Shown one piece after another: positions 1 through 8,086 of a stretch of 64,000 nucleotides of DNA. The position numbers and the translations under genes are program-made. How positions within the stretch are numbered: the first letter of the stretch is position 1; each line of letters starts with the position of its first letter. The stretch covers positions 1-64,000 of the forward strand of contig JAKBMM010000004.1 in assembly GCA_021831565.1 (NCBI GenBank). Reading direction: 5' to 3'. The notes under the pieces are model-generated. The model had not been told where the DNA came from. It made no database searches and worked only from the letters and a program-made list of their open reading frames with translations. This DNA comes from Planctomycetota bacterium. GTDB lineage: Bacteria; Planctomycetota; Phycisphaerae; WQYP01.

Positions 1-17
1 GGATCGGCAAGGAGATT

Positions 18-219
18 GGCGGTATTTCACGCGGAGGCGCGGAGACGCGGAGCGGAGGGACGGGGGTTGGAGGCCAAGACACCAAAAATGGGGGGAACGG
101 CGGTATTTCACGCGGAGGCGCGGAGATCGCGGAGCGGAGGGACGGGGGATGGAGGCCAAGACACCAAAAATGGGGAGATTGGCGGTATTTCACGCGGAGG
201 CGCGGAGATCGCGGAGGAA
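18..219. repeat. Tandem GC-rich repeat, about 81 bp period, 2.5 copies
   Basis: Copies begin with GGCGGTATTTCACGCGGAGG at 18, 99 and 181. Each contains runs of CGCGGAG followed by a block reading GGCCAAGACACCAAAAATGG. The third copy stops at the ribosome-binding site of the next gene (GCGGAGG about 10 bases before the ATG at 224), so the repeat supplies the translation signal. Small open frames in this stretch are repeat-derived and are not called. Families of CGCGGAGACGCGGAGG-like repeats are commonly found beside GxxExxY genes in environmental genomes. Confidence 0.85.
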
Positions 220-223
220 AAGC

Positions 224-670
224 ATGACGGATGACAAGGATATTGATGCAATCACGGAGCAGATTGTGGATGCGGCGGTGAAGATTCACATCAAATTAGG
301 GCCGGGATTGTTGGAATCGGTATACGAGGCGGTCTTGGTGCGGGAAGTTGAACGCCGGGGGTTAGGCGTGGAGCAGCAAAAGCCAATTTCCTTTGAATTT
401 GACGGAATGCGGTTTGAGGAGGGATTCCGTGCCGATCTGCTGGTGGATGGGTGCGTGATCGTGGAACTCAAATCGGTTGAAAAAATGGCCCCGGTCCATT
501 CAAAACAATTGCTGACGTACCTCCGGTTGCTCCATCTTCCGGTGGGGCTGTTAATTAACTTTGGCGAATCGCGGCTAAAAGATGGGCTGCACCGCATCGC
601 CAACAATTACCAGCCTTCCTTCTCCGCGCCTCCGCGTCTCCGCGTGAACCAGAAGAAGCACCCGCCATGA
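224..670 (+). CDS. GxxExxY family protein (PD-(D/E)XK-like fold)
   Basis: A 148-residue protein of the GxxExxY family, which has a restriction-endonuclease-like fold and unknown biological role. The family signature GPGLLESVYE lies near residues 26-35. A nuclease-like core follows: an acidic position in FRADLLVDG and ExK in IVELKSV (about residues 70-90), then LRLLHLPVGLLINFG. The ATG at 224 follows a GGAGG site with good spacing; an upstream in-frame ATG at 149 lies in repeat sequence and is rejected. The last 20 or so residues are translated from an inverted copy of the flanking CGCGGAG repeat, so the natural stop has probably been read through. The stop TGA overlaps the ATG of the next fragment. 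Confidence 0.85.
   Translation: MTDDKDIDAITEQIVDAAVKIHIKLGPGLLESVYEAVLVREVERRGLGVEQQKPISFEFDGMRFEEGFRADLLVDGCVIVELKSVEKMAPVHSKQLLTYLRLLHLPVGLLINFGESRLKDGLHRIANNYQPSFSAPPRLRVNQKKHPP
621..650. repeat. Inverted copy of the CGCGGAG repeat at the 3' end of the GxxExxY gene
   Basis: The reverse complement of this stretch begins TTCACGCGGAGACGCGGAGG, matching the core of the tandem repeat at 18-219 in inverted orientation. It is translated as the C-terminal tail of the GxxExxY protein. The gene is therefore bracketed by inverted repeats. Confidence 0.8.
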
Positions 671-819
671 ATCCCTGCGTTAACGCCATCGCCAACCGTC
701 TGAGTCTGCGGCCGCCCCAGCGTGATTCATTGGGAATTCTCGCCCGCGTCTACGACCTTATTCCGCTGGAGAAGGGCGCCGATACCACCCAGGCGCTGGC
801 CGCGATCAAAGGCGAATAA
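667..819 (+). pseudogene. N-terminal stump of a BPTD_3080-type restriction endonuclease/helicase
   Basis: A 50-codon frame starts with ATG at 667, overlapping the preceding TGA, and stops at 817-819. The translation begins MNPCVNAIANRLSLRPPQRD and continues into a KGADTTQALAAIKGE segment. From memory this matches the N-terminus of BPTD_3080-family restriction endonucleases (large DEAD/DEAH type III-like R proteins). Those continue for hundreds of residues through Walker motifs, none of which follow here. It is read as a truncated relic; an independent small protein is less likely. The identification rests on memory of the family N-terminus. Confidence 0.55.
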
Positions 820-846
820 CGCAGGGCCGCGGGCCATTCGTGAATG

Positions 847-1299
847 TCACCATTGGTCAACGGCCTGGCACACCCGCGCGCACAACTCGGGCAGGGCGCG
901 ACGCACCGCCGGCGTCATGGAACCGCCGATGGTGGAAGTATCCGCGACTTCCATTGCGAAAATCCGTACCCGCGGCGGGAAGGTGATTCCCAACTCGTGC
1001 GCCAAGTGAAGCATCTCGGGCCAACCCGCAAAATGGGGTGAGGCAATGCGTACCGGGCGAAGAGCGCCGCCTTCCAGTTCGATAATCGTCCCGGGCGCGT
1101 GGCGGAGAGTCCGCACGCTGTCCATGACTATGGCCCGATGGTAGCCGACAAAAAATTCCAGCAACGCCAGCCCGTGCCGCGACGTGCCGACCACGTCGGC
1201 CCGGCCCGCCAGGCGGTTTTCCAGTTCGTCCACCGCCAACAAACCGATGGCGTCGTCGGCCAGCAGATCATTGCCCAATCCCAACACCAGCGTCTTCAT
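847..1299 (-). CDS. [NiFe]-hydrogenase maturation protease (HyaD/HycI family)
   Basis: A 150-residue endopeptidase expected to cleave the C-terminal extension of the hydrogenase large subunit after nickel insertion. The N-terminus has the family motif LGLGNDLLADD. Asp16, Asp60 (IVMDSV) and His89 (SPHFAG) correspond to the usual nickel-recognition residues. It lies 144 bp downstream of mvhA on the same strand, so it is probably the last gene of the hdr-mvh operon or close to it. Its likely substrate is the encoded MvhA, which keeps a 45-residue tail after DPCNGCATH. The gap between the two genes carries a degenerate repeat at 1327-1361 resembling the one at the window start. Confidence 0.92.
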   Translation of the reverse strand: MKTLVLGLGNDLLADDAIGLLAVDELENRLAGRADVVGTSRHGLALLEFFVGYHRAIVMDSVRTLRHAPGTIIELEGGALRPVRIASPHFAGWPEMLHLAHELGITFPPRVRIFAMEVADTSTIGGSMTPAVRRALPELCARVCQAVDQW

Positions 1300-1443
1300 G
1301 GACCGCCTCTAACGAACTAACGAACATTTCACCGCCAAGACGCACCAGAGATCGCAGAGGTTTTTGAAATGAAAGCACTTATAGAGATTTTTTTCACAAC
1401 ACCGCGGATACAGACTCTCTGCCATCTCAGCATGCCCATCCTT

Positions 1444-2964
1444 TTACTTCTCCGTGGCCCCGGCGCGCTCTGCGCCCCTGCCTTGAAAATCCGTAAAGCC
1501 GCCCGCGCGACGGATCTCATTTACCAGTCGATGCCGCGGATCATAAATGCGCAGGAGCAACGGCATGTGGCCGGGAAGCGAGTGGGTGGCGCAGCCATTG
1601 CAAGGGTCGTAGGCCCGGAAGGCCATTTCGATCATGTTGAGGACCCCGTCGTCGGCCTGGCCGCCCTTGATCAGGGCCTTGGCGGCGCGATCCACCGACA
1701 TGGCGATCCGCGCGGCGTTGTTTTGCGTGGCCACGATGAGATTGGCCATGGTGATGACGCCTTTCTCATCGGTCGCATAGTGGTGGATCAGCGTGCCGCG
1801 CGGCGCCTCCACAATGCCGATTCCTTCCGCCGGTTTGGCGGTGGGAATATTGCGGATATTCGGATCAACCAGCAGCGGCGATTGGGCGAGCTGTAGCATC
1901 ATCTCCGCGGCGCAAAGCAGTTCGATCACCCGGGCCCAGTGCGTCGCCAGGGTATGGTGAACGGGCCTGGGTCCCAATGTGCCGAAGAATTCTTCGTAAG
2001 CCGCCTGGGCCTTGGGCGTGGGCATGCCGTCGGAAACGTTCAACCGGGCCAGCGGGGCCACGGCGTACACGCCGCTGGCCGGGGCTTCTTCGAACCCCTT
2101 CCAGCCGACGTTCTTCAGATAGCAAAATTTCATGAAGCTCCACGGCTCCACGTGTTCCGCAATGTGCTTGAGATAGTCCCGCGCCTGGAACCGGGCGTAT
2201 TCCTTTCCCTGCGGCGTAACCACCCGCACCGCGCCATCATAGAAGTTAACCCGGTTCTTCTCGTCCACCAGCCCCATATAGTAAGTCTGGTGGGTGTAAG
2301 CCGGCGAAGTGATCAGGGCGACGTATTGCCGATTCTTCAGGACGATGTCGTGGAACGCGCCGAGCGTGAATTCGGCGAATTCCACCGCCTGCCGGGCGAC
2401 CTGGACGGCGCGCTCCTGCTCTTCGGCCCGCACCTGGCGCGACACCCCGCCCGGCAGCCCGAAAACGGGGTGAATCACCTTGCCGGCCAACAGCGAGATC
2501 AGGTCCCGCGCCGCGCGGCGCATGGCGATCACTTTTTTGCCGACTTCGACGCCGACCTTGGCAACCACGCCCAGTACGTTGCGCTGATCTTTCGGGGCGG
2601 TCGGGCCGACGATGAAATCCGGCCCGCCCAAAAAGTAGAAGTGCAGGGCATGGTCCTCGAACATGAACGTGTTGTACGCCAGCTCCCGGATCACCCGGGC
2701 CGCCGGGGCAGGCTCGATCTGGTACAGGTCGTCCAGGGCCTTGGTGGCGGCCATGTGGTGCGCCATCGGGCAGACGCCGCAGATGCGGGAAGTGATCTGC
2801 GGCATATCCTCGGCGGGGCGTCCCTGGGCGAATTTCTCAAACCCCCGCAGTTCGGGCACCTGGAAATACGCGTGGTCCACCTCGCCCTGGTCATTGAGTA
2901 TCACGTCGATTTTGCCGTGACCTTCCAGGCGGGTAATCGGATCAATAACAATGTGGCGGGTCAT
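1444..2964 (-). CDS. mvhA: F420-non-reducing (methyl-viologen) [NiFe]-hydrogenase large subunit
   Basis: A 506-residue catalytic subunit of a group 3c hydrogenase that oxidises H2 and feeds electrons to heterodisulfide reductase in the cytoplasm. Nickel ligands are the N-terminal RICGVC (Cys62, Cys65) and the C-terminal DPCNGCATH (Cys455, Cys458). The maturation protease should cut after His461, leaving a removable tail of about 45 residues (SLPGHMPLLL...). No signal peptide is present. The start ATG at 2964 overlaps the mvhG stop (ATGA) and has AAGGAGG upstream. It is the sixth gene of the hdrC-hdrB-hdrA-mvhD-mvhG-mvhA operon. Confidence 0.95.
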   Translation of the reverse strand: MTRHIVIDPITRLEGHGKIDVILNDQGEVDHAYFQVPELRGFEKFAQGRPAEDMPQITSRICGVCPMAHHMAATKALDDLYQIEPAPAARVIRELAYNTFMFEDHALHFYFLGGPDFIVGPTAPKDQRNVLGVVAKVGVEVGKKVIAMRRAARDLISLLAGKVIHPVFGLPGGVSRQVRAEEQERAVQVARQAVEFAEFTLGAFHDIVLKNRQYVALITSPAYTHQTYYMGLVDEKNRVNFYDGAVRVVTPQGKEYARFQARDYLKHIAEHVEPWSFMKFCYLKNVGWKGFEEAPASGVYAVAPLARLNVSDGMPTPKAQAAYEEFFGTLGPRPVHHTLATHWARVIELLCAAEMMLQLAQSPLLVDPNIRNIPTAKPAEGIGIVEAPRGTLIHHYATDEKGVITMANLIVATQNNAARIAMSVDRAAKALIKGGQADDGVLNMIEMAFRAYDPCNGCATHSLPGHMPLLLRIYDPRHRLVNEIRRAGGFTDFQGRGAERAGATEK

Positions 2965-3953
2965 GGTTCATGGCCTCCTTTGTCGGCGTTGGCGCCGGCG
3001 CGGGCAAACAACAGCGAGGCGGGCAGCCCGTAGCGGTAGAAGGTTCCGGCGGGATCCACAATGGTCTCGAGCATGGCGGCGATCTGCGCTTCGTCGTTGG
3101 AATTGACCAGGGAGGCCAGGGCGGACATCGCCGCGCCGCCATAATCGCGGGTGCGCGACACCGGCCCCAGGCATCCGGTACAGGGCATGTTGGCGTTGAT
3201 GCATGCCCAGCCGCACCCGCCGCGGGTTGCCGGTCCCAGGCACAAAAACCCCTGCGCCAGCAGACACTTTTCCGGATCAATTCGTTCCAGATGCGGGCGC
3301 TTGAATTGATCGATCAGGAGGTTGTCGGGCTTGCTCGGCGCCCGCGGGCATTGTTCGCACAGCGCCTTGTCCGGCGCCAGGACACTGCCTTTCGGAGGCA
3401 ACCGGCCCGTGAGAATCGCCGCCAGGGCGTCCTTAAGCAACTGCACCGGTGGGGCGCAGCCGGGAATGTAATAATCCACCGGCACTACCTGGTCCAGGGA
3501 CTTAACCTGTTCATCCAGGACCGGCAATTCCACCTCGCCATGCGGTATCCGTGTGCTGGCCTCCGGCCGAATGTCCCCGGGGTTCACGGTGCTGGGAGTG
3601 TCGCGGTAGACGGTCTGGAGGATGGATTGGCGATCAAAGAGATTGGCCAGGCCCGGAATTCCGCCCTGGTGGGAACAGGCGCCGTAGGCAATCAGAATTT
3701 GCGCCTTGCGGCGCAGCAACTTGGCCATTGCACGCTGTTCCGAGGAGCGAATCGCGCCGTTGATCATACATGCGGCCATGGCGCCGTCGGCCATCGCTTC
3801 CACATCGGAGCGTTTGAAATCCATGGCTACCGGGAAGAAAACGAAATCCACCGCCGCGGCAACATCGAGAATGGCCTCGGCCAGGTCCACCACCGATTCT
3901 TCGCACCCGCCGCAGGAGGCGCACCAGTAAAAGCCGACCTTGGGTTTGCTCAT
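2961..3953 (-). CDS. mvhG: Methyl-viologen hydrogenase small (FeS) subunit
   Basis: A 330-residue small subunit that carries the iron-sulfur relay from the NiFe site. The N-terminus has FYWCASCGGCEESV for the proximal cluster. A middle PGCAPP motif and a C-terminal cysteine-rich block (CLLAQGFLCLGPATRGGCGW, then CINANMPCTGC) bind the remaining clusters. The ATG at 3953 has AAAGGAG nine bases upstream and overlaps the mvhD stop by 4 bp (ATGA). An in-frame extension to 4115 has no ribosome-binding site and lies inside mvhD, so it is rejected. No Tat signal is present, consistent with a cytoplasmic group 3c enzyme. Confidence 0.95.
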   Translation of the reverse strand: MSKPKVGFYWCASCGGCEESVVDLAEAILDVAAAVDFVFFPVAMDFKRSDVEAMADGAMAACMINGAIRSSEQRAMAKLLRRKAQILIAYGACSHQGGIPGLANLFDRQSILQTVYRDTPSTVNPGDIRPEASTRIPHGEVELPVLDEQVKSLDQVVPVDYYIPGCAPPVQLLKDALAAILTGRLPPKGSVLAPDKALCEQCPRAPSKPDNLLIDQFKRPHLERIDPEKCLLAQGFLCLGPATRGGCGWACINANMPCTGCLGPVSRTRDYGGAAMSALASLVNSNDEAQIAAMLETIVDPAGTFYRYGLPASLLFARAGANADKGGHEP

Positions 3954-4456
3954 GGCGCGACTCCTTTCGTTGGTGCCGGCGGACATTCCGCGGCGCGCGG
4001 CCGGCCGTTGACTCGCGGCGTGATCTGGAGCCGGAGCGGTCCGAGCAGCTTGAGTTGGGCCGTCATCTCGTTGGCGATTTTCTGCACTTTGTCGCCTTCC
4101 GAGGCCGCGATCCACTCCAGGCGGACGCGCTGCTCTTCGACGCCCATCTGGCGGAGAAACTTACAGAGCAGTTGGAATCGCCGCAGGCACTTGTAGTTGC
4201 CTTCGCGGTAGTGACAGTCGCCCGGGTGACAGCCGCCGATGAGCACGCCGTCGGCGCCTTGGCGCAAGGCGGCCAGCACAAACTCCGGATCCACGCGCCC
4301 CGAGCACATCAGACGGATCACCCGCATGTTGGGCGCGTAAGCCAGGCGGGCGGCGCCGGCCAGATCGCCGGCGGTGTACGTGCACCAGTTGCAGAAGAAA
4401 GCCACAATCCGCGGCTCGAATTCCTCGGCCACGGGTAGGGTAACGTTGCTAGACAT
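3950..4456 (-). CDS. mvhD: Hydrogenase delta subunit (electron-transfer link to Hdr)
   Basis: A 168-residue [2Fe-2S] protein that connects the MvhAG hydrogenase to HdrA in the bifurcating complex. Diagnostic motifs are FFCNWCTYTAGD near residue 20, LMCSGRV, and GCHPGDCHYREGNYKC in the middle, as in other MvhD/FrhD-like proteins. The length is typical. The ATG at 4456 lies just inside the hdrA stop region (7-bp overlap), so translational coupling is likely. Upstream in-frame methionines would lie within hdrA and are not favoured. Confidence 0.94.
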   Translation of the reverse strand: MSSNVTLPVAEEFEPRIVAFFCNWCTYTAGDLAGAARLAYAPNMRVIRLMCSGRVDPEFVLAALRQGADGVLIGGCHPGDCHYREGNYKCLRRFQLLCKFLRQMGVEEQRVRLEWIAASEGDKVQKIANEMTAQLKLLGPLRLQITPRVNGRPRAAECPPAPTKGVAP

Positions 4457-6443
4457 CGGCCAATACCCCTTCAATTTCATCGTAAATCTGGGCATCGGTG
4501 AACATATTCTGCCCGGCGGCGCCGGAAGGGCAGGCAGCCACACATGTGCCGCAGCCTTTGCAGAGGGCCTGGTTAATCACCGCCACCCCTTTGACGGCGT
4601 CGCGCGTAATGGCCTGGAACGGGCAAAGCGGGATGCACGTCCGGCAGCCGCTGCACGCGGCTTCGTCGATGAACGCCGTATTCGGCTCAATCTCGACGAA
4701 GCCTTTGTCCACCAGGCACAACGCTTCGGCGGCGGCGGCGCCGGCCTGGGCCACGCTCGCCGGGATATCCTTGGGACCCTGGCAGACGCCGGCGAGAAAA
4801 ATGCCGTCGGAGAACGTCGACACCGGCCCAAGCTTGGGATGCCGCTCAAGGAAGAAACCATCCTGCGAGCAGGAGATATTGAATTTCCGCTGGACCGCGG
4901 CCGCGTCTTCCTGCGGTTCCATGGCCGTCGCCAGAACAACCATGTCCACGGGAATCCGCCGGACCACGCCCACCAGCGTATCCTCAACACGAATGACCAG
5001 TTTGCCTTTCTCCGCCGAGCGGATCGCCCAATCCGTGACCTCGGCGACCCGTCCGCGGATGAACTGCACGCCTTCCCGCAGAACCTGGTCGTAGAACTCT
5101 TCGTACCCTTTGAACGTGGCGCGCATGTCGATATAGAAATTGAATACTTCGGCGCCGGTGCGTTCTTTCACCAGATGCGCCATCTTCAGGGACGCCATGC
5201 AGCAGACATTGGAACAGTAAGGATGATGCCGCCGGTCGCGTGACCCGACGCAGTGGATGATGCCGACGGTTTGGGGCCGCGCGCCATCGCGGAGCGTAAT
5301 ATCCCCGCCCGTCGGGCCGGCGGCGTTGACCAGCCGCTCCACCTCCAGCATGGTGTAAACGTTGGGGAATCGGCCGTAACCGTATTCGGGTATCTTGCGG
5401 GCGTCGAAAGTCCGGTAGCCGGTGGCCAGAATAATCGCCCCCACCTCAATCTCCGCGTGCTCTTCCCGTTGCTCAAAATCAATGGCGGCCCGCAGGCAGG
5501 CCTCGACACACTTCATGGCGCACTTGCCGCGCATGATCTTCAGGCAACTGCGCGGGTCGATCACCACCACGTTGGGCGTAGCCTGGGGAAAAGGCATATA
5601 AATGGGCTTGCGTTTGGAAAGACCCTGGTTGAACTCGTCGCTCACACGCCCCTCCTTGAATACGCAGGCGCTGACGCACTCGCTGCAGCCCACGCAGAGT
5701 TCTTCCTTGACGTAGCGCGGTTTGCGCCGCACTTTCACCTTGAAATTACCCGCGAAGCCCGCGACTTCTTCAATTTCCGCGTAAGTCCACAGCGTGATAT
5801 TCGGATGCGTCCTGATCTGGGACATCTTGGGCGTCAGGATGCACGCGGAGCAGTCGAGCGTGGGAAAAGTCTTGTCGAGCTGGGCCATGTGCCCGCCGAT
5901 GGAAGGCTCGCGCTCAACCAGGTACACCTTTTTGCCGGCATTGGCCAGGAGCAGGGCCGCCTGGATGCCGGCGATCCCGCCCCCGACCACCAGGATCGCC
6001 GGGTGCACGTTCACCCGCTCCTTCGCCAGCGGGTAATGATCGGCTACGCGGCGCACCGCGGCGTGAATCAGCGCCCGGGCTTTACGCGTCGCCTGGGCGC
6101 GATCCGGTGTGACCCAACTGACCTGCTCACGGATGTTGGCCATTTGCAGATAAAAGGGATTCATACCCGCCGCGGCGCAGGCCCGTCGAAACGTGTGTTC
6201 ATGCAACAGCGGCGAGCACGAAGCCACCACCACCCGGTTCAGGCCGTGTTCTTTGATGTCCTTTTGAATCATCTCCTGCCCGGGGTCGGAGCACATGAAC
6301 TTGTACGTCCTGGCCGCCGCCACGCCGGGCAAAGACTGGGCAAACGCCCGCACGTCCTCCACGTCCACGCGCGAAGCAATATTCATCCCGCAGTGGCAGA
6401 CGTATACGCCGATGCGAACCGGATCGTGGATTGGCATTATCAT
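4449..6443 (-). CDS. hdrA: Heterodisulfide reductase subunit A (FAD electron-bifurcating)
   Basis: A 664-residue flavoprotein expected to split H2-derived electrons between ferredoxin and a disulfide (or disulfide-like) acceptor. Visible parts in order: an N-terminal domain starting VRIGVYVCHCGMNIA; the FAD-binding loop VVGGGIAGIQAA near residue 160; the ERxxxIGGHMAQLDKTFPTLDC segment; cysteine sets CVGCSECVSAC and CLKIMRGKCAMKC; and two C-terminal ferredoxin clusters CSGCRTCIPLC and CKGCGTCVAAC. The ATG at 6443 has AAAGGAG at normal spacing and lies 2 bp after the hdrB stop. The bacterial acceptor is unknown; methanogen CoM-S-S-CoB is unlikely in this lineage. Confidence 0.95.
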   Translation of the reverse strand: MIMPIHDPVRIGVYVCHCGMNIASRVDVEDVRAFAQSLPGVAAARTYKFMCSDPGQEMIQKDIKEHGLNRVVVASCSPLLHEHTFRRACAAAGMNPFYLQMANIREQVSWVTPDRAQATRKARALIHAAVRRVADHYPLAKERVNVHPAILVVGGGIAGIQAALLLANAGKKVYLVEREPSIGGHMAQLDKTFPTLDCSACILTPKMSQIRTHPNITLWTYAEIEEVAGFAGNFKVKVRRKPRYVKEELCVGCSECVSACVFKEGRVSDEFNQGLSKRKPIYMPFPQATPNVVVIDPRSCLKIMRGKCAMKCVEACLRAAIDFEQREEHAEIEVGAIILATGYRTFDARKIPEYGYGRFPNVYTMLEVERLVNAAGPTGGDITLRDGARPQTVGIIHCVGSRDRRHHPYCSNVCCMASLKMAHLVKERTGAEVFNFYIDMRATFKGYEEFYDQVLREGVQFIRGRVAEVTDWAIRSAEKGKLVIRVEDTLVGVVRRIPVDMVVLATAMEPQEDAAAVQRKFNISCSQDGFFLERHPKLGPVSTFSDGIFLAGVCQGPKDIPASVAQAGAAAAEALCLVDKGFVEIEPNTAFIDEAACSGCRTCIPLCPFQAITRDAVKGVAVINQALCKGCGTCVAACPSGAAGQNMFTDAQIYDEIEGVLADV

Positions 6444-6445
6444 AT

Positions 6446-7348
6446 CTAAATTTCTCCTTTTACGGCGGCGCCCGGGGGACCTATCGGGATTGCCGGTTGC
6501 GGCGCCAGCAGCCGCTCCATTCCCAACTTGCCGGCGGGGATGCCCATCGCCATCCCCAGCAGTTGCGTGAAATAAGCCACGGGCATTTCGATCCCGTCGC
6601 CGAATCGCGATTGCATCCGATCCTGGTAGCACTCGAGATTAAACTGGCACAGCGGGCAGGCGGTGGCCACCACTTGCGCCCCTTGCGTGCGGGCTTCCTT
6701 AAGAAGAATGTAGCTAAGCCGCAATCCGGCTTCCTCCATGGTGCCGGTGAGGGTTCCGCCGCAGCAGCGCGCCTTGAGCGACCAGTCCACCGTCTGGGCG
6801 CCGGCCGCCCGCAACAGATGGTCCATCACCATGGGGTTATATGGATTGTCGAATGTCGCGTAGGGACGCACGACCTGGCAGCCGTAGTAGCAGGCGACTT
6901 TCAGGCCCTGGAGCGGCCGCGTAACCGCCTTTTTGATCCGTTCCACGCCGACGTCATGGAACAGCACGTCCAGGGGATGCCGCACCTTGATCCGGCCATG
7001 ATATTCCAGCCCGGCGGCGCGCAAGGCTTCGGCGACAACCTGTCCTATCCGGGCGTATTGGCGGATATATACCTGCGCCTTGTTCAGGACGAGATAACAG
7101 GCGCTGCAGGGGGCGATCAGGTGCGCGTCGCCCGGGCCGCCGCACGCTTCGGCCAGGCAAAGGTTGCGGGCCGCCAGGGCGAAGGCTTGGACTTCATCCA
7201 CCGACATATAGGCCGTTGCGCCGCAGCAGTTCCAGTGCGCAAGCTCCGCGACCTCCACGCCCAGCCGGTCCAACAGGCGCAGCAGGGATTCTTCATAAGG
7301 CCGGCCGCTGCCCTTGAGCGAACATCCAGGATAGTAAAGATATTTCAT
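6446..7348 (-). CDS. hdrB: Heterodisulfide reductase subunit B (non-cubane FeS)
   Basis: A 300-residue catalytic thiol/disulfide subunit. Two CCG-type cysteine domains are visible: YYPGCSLK...HWNCCGATAY...CSACY, and YYGCQVVRP...ARCCGGTL...CPLCQ. In known HdrB these hold two non-cubane [4Fe-4S] clusters that reduce the disulfide. ATG 7348 is chosen (KYLYYPGC start) with GGAG upstream; a TTG six bases earlier is an alternative. The hdrC stop is at 7351, two bases away, so the genes are tightly coupled. Confidence 0.95.
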   Translation of the reverse strand: MKYLYYPGCSLKGSGRPYEESLLRLLDRLGVEVAELAHWNCCGATAYMSVDEVQAFALAARNLCLAEACGGPGDAHLIAPCSACYLVLNKAQVYIRQYARIGQVVAEALRAAGLEYHGRIKVRHPLDVLFHDVGVERIKKAVTRPLQGLKVACYYGCQVVRPYATFDNPYNPMVMDHLLRAAGAQTVDWSLKARCCGGTLTGTMEEAGLRLSYILLKEARTQGAQVVATACPLCQFNLECYQDRMQSRFGDGIEMPVAYFTQLLGMAMGIPAGKLGMERLLAPQPAIPIGPPGAAVKGEI

Positions 7349-7350
7349 GG

Positions 7351-7980
7351 TCAATGACTCTCCGCAAGTGGCGGACTCCGGGCCGGGGTCTGGTTCTCCA
7401 GGCGCCGGGTCGTCTGCAGCAACATCCGCAATTGGGCTTGTCCACCGTCCATCTTTTCCCGTCGCAGCGCGAGGCGGCCCCGCCGCAGAAGCTTCAGGCC
7501 GAGCCGGATGTTCCCCAGCAGCTTCCAGGGGCGAGTCTGGAGAAACATCCGGACGACAATCCGGCTCTCATTGCTCCGGCCGGTACGGCGGACCGCCTGG
7601 AAAAACTCTTTGGCCAGCACGGGGATCGGAAACCTTGCCGGGTAGACCTTTTCTCCGAGCGCTTTTTGCTTGAGCGCGTACATGATGTCGGTGATCTTGA
7701 TCTGTTTCGGGCAATCCACCGTACACGCATAACATGACGTGCAGAGCCAGATGGTATGGCTCGCGAGCACTTCGTCCTTGAACCCCGCGCGCGCCATGGC
7801 GATGATTTGCCGCGGCGTGCGCTCCATGTAGATGCTCAGCGGACACGTACTGCTGCACGTGCCGCACTGGATGCACCGGTAGAGGTCCTCCCCGCCGGGC
7901 CGGGCGGCGATTTCACGGCCAAAAGCCAAATCCAGATCTTCCTGGTACTTGACCCGCCAGGTGATTCGTGGGTGCGACAT
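7351..7980 (-). CDS. hdrC: Heterodisulfide reductase subunit C (two [4Fe-4S] ferredoxin-like)
   Basis: A 209-residue iron-sulfur protein passing electrons from HdrA to HdrB. The clusters are bound by CIQCGTCSSTCP and CTSCYACTVDCP in the first half; the second half is basic and lacks cysteines. The ATG at 7980 has AAGGAA at good spacing; a GTG at 7995 has none. This is the first gene of the operon. The leader between it and the promoter at 8087-8115 contains a Rex-type operator. Confidence 0.94.
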   Translation of the reverse strand: MSHPRITWRVKYQEDLDLAFGREIAARPGGEDLYRCIQCGTCSSTCPLSIYMERTPRQIIAMARAGFKDEVLASHTIWLCTSCYACTVDCPKQIKITDIMYALKQKALGEKVYPARFPIPVLAKEFFQAVRRTGRSNESRIVVRMFLQTRPWKLLGNIRLGLKLLRRGRLALRREKMDGGQAQLRMLLQTTRRLENQTPARSPPLAESH

Positions 7981-8038
7981 GGCAGATTCCTTCACACAAA
8001 GAGGCCTGCTTCGCCAGCCGGCAAACGCGGGGCGGCAG

Positions 8039-8056
8039 TTGTGAAATTTTTCACAA
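8039..8056. promoter_or_regulatory. Rex operator in front of the hdr-mvh operon
   Basis: The sequence TTGTGAAATTTTTCACAA has two perfect 7-base arms (TTGTGAA/TTCACAA) with a 4-base centre. This is the known binding site of Rex, the NAD(H)-sensing repressor: TTGTGAA-N4-TTCACAA in actinobacteria, with close variants elsewhere. It lies about 60-75 bp upstream of the hdrC start and downstream of the predicted promoter, so Rex would block transcription when NADH is low. A rex gene is present at 30374-31030. Confidence 0.85.
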
Positions 8057-8086
8057 TCTCGGCCGCCACATTCTACAACATACTAT

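Noticed and set aside
18..219. Possible CRISPR array in the CGCGGAG repeat
   Set aside because: The units are directly tandem with no unique spacers.
1380..1400. Second Rex half site (TTTTTCACAAC)
   Set aside because: Only one arm is present; no partner TTGTGAA within a few bases.
1939..3033. Long plus-strand open frame of 364 codons opposite mvhA
   Set aside because: It is the antisense frame of mvhA and mvhG, which have clear catalytic motifs on the minus strand; GC-rich coding DNA commonly leaves long antisense frames.
2970..4196. Plus-strand frame of 408 codons opposite mvhG and mvhD
   Set aside because: Antisense shadow of iron-sulfur proteins with intact cysteine motifs; no ribosome-binding site or family match.
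5253..6449. Plus-strand frame of 398 codons opposite hdrA
   Set aside because: Antisense to hdrA, whose FAD and ferredoxin motifs leave no doubt about the coding strand.
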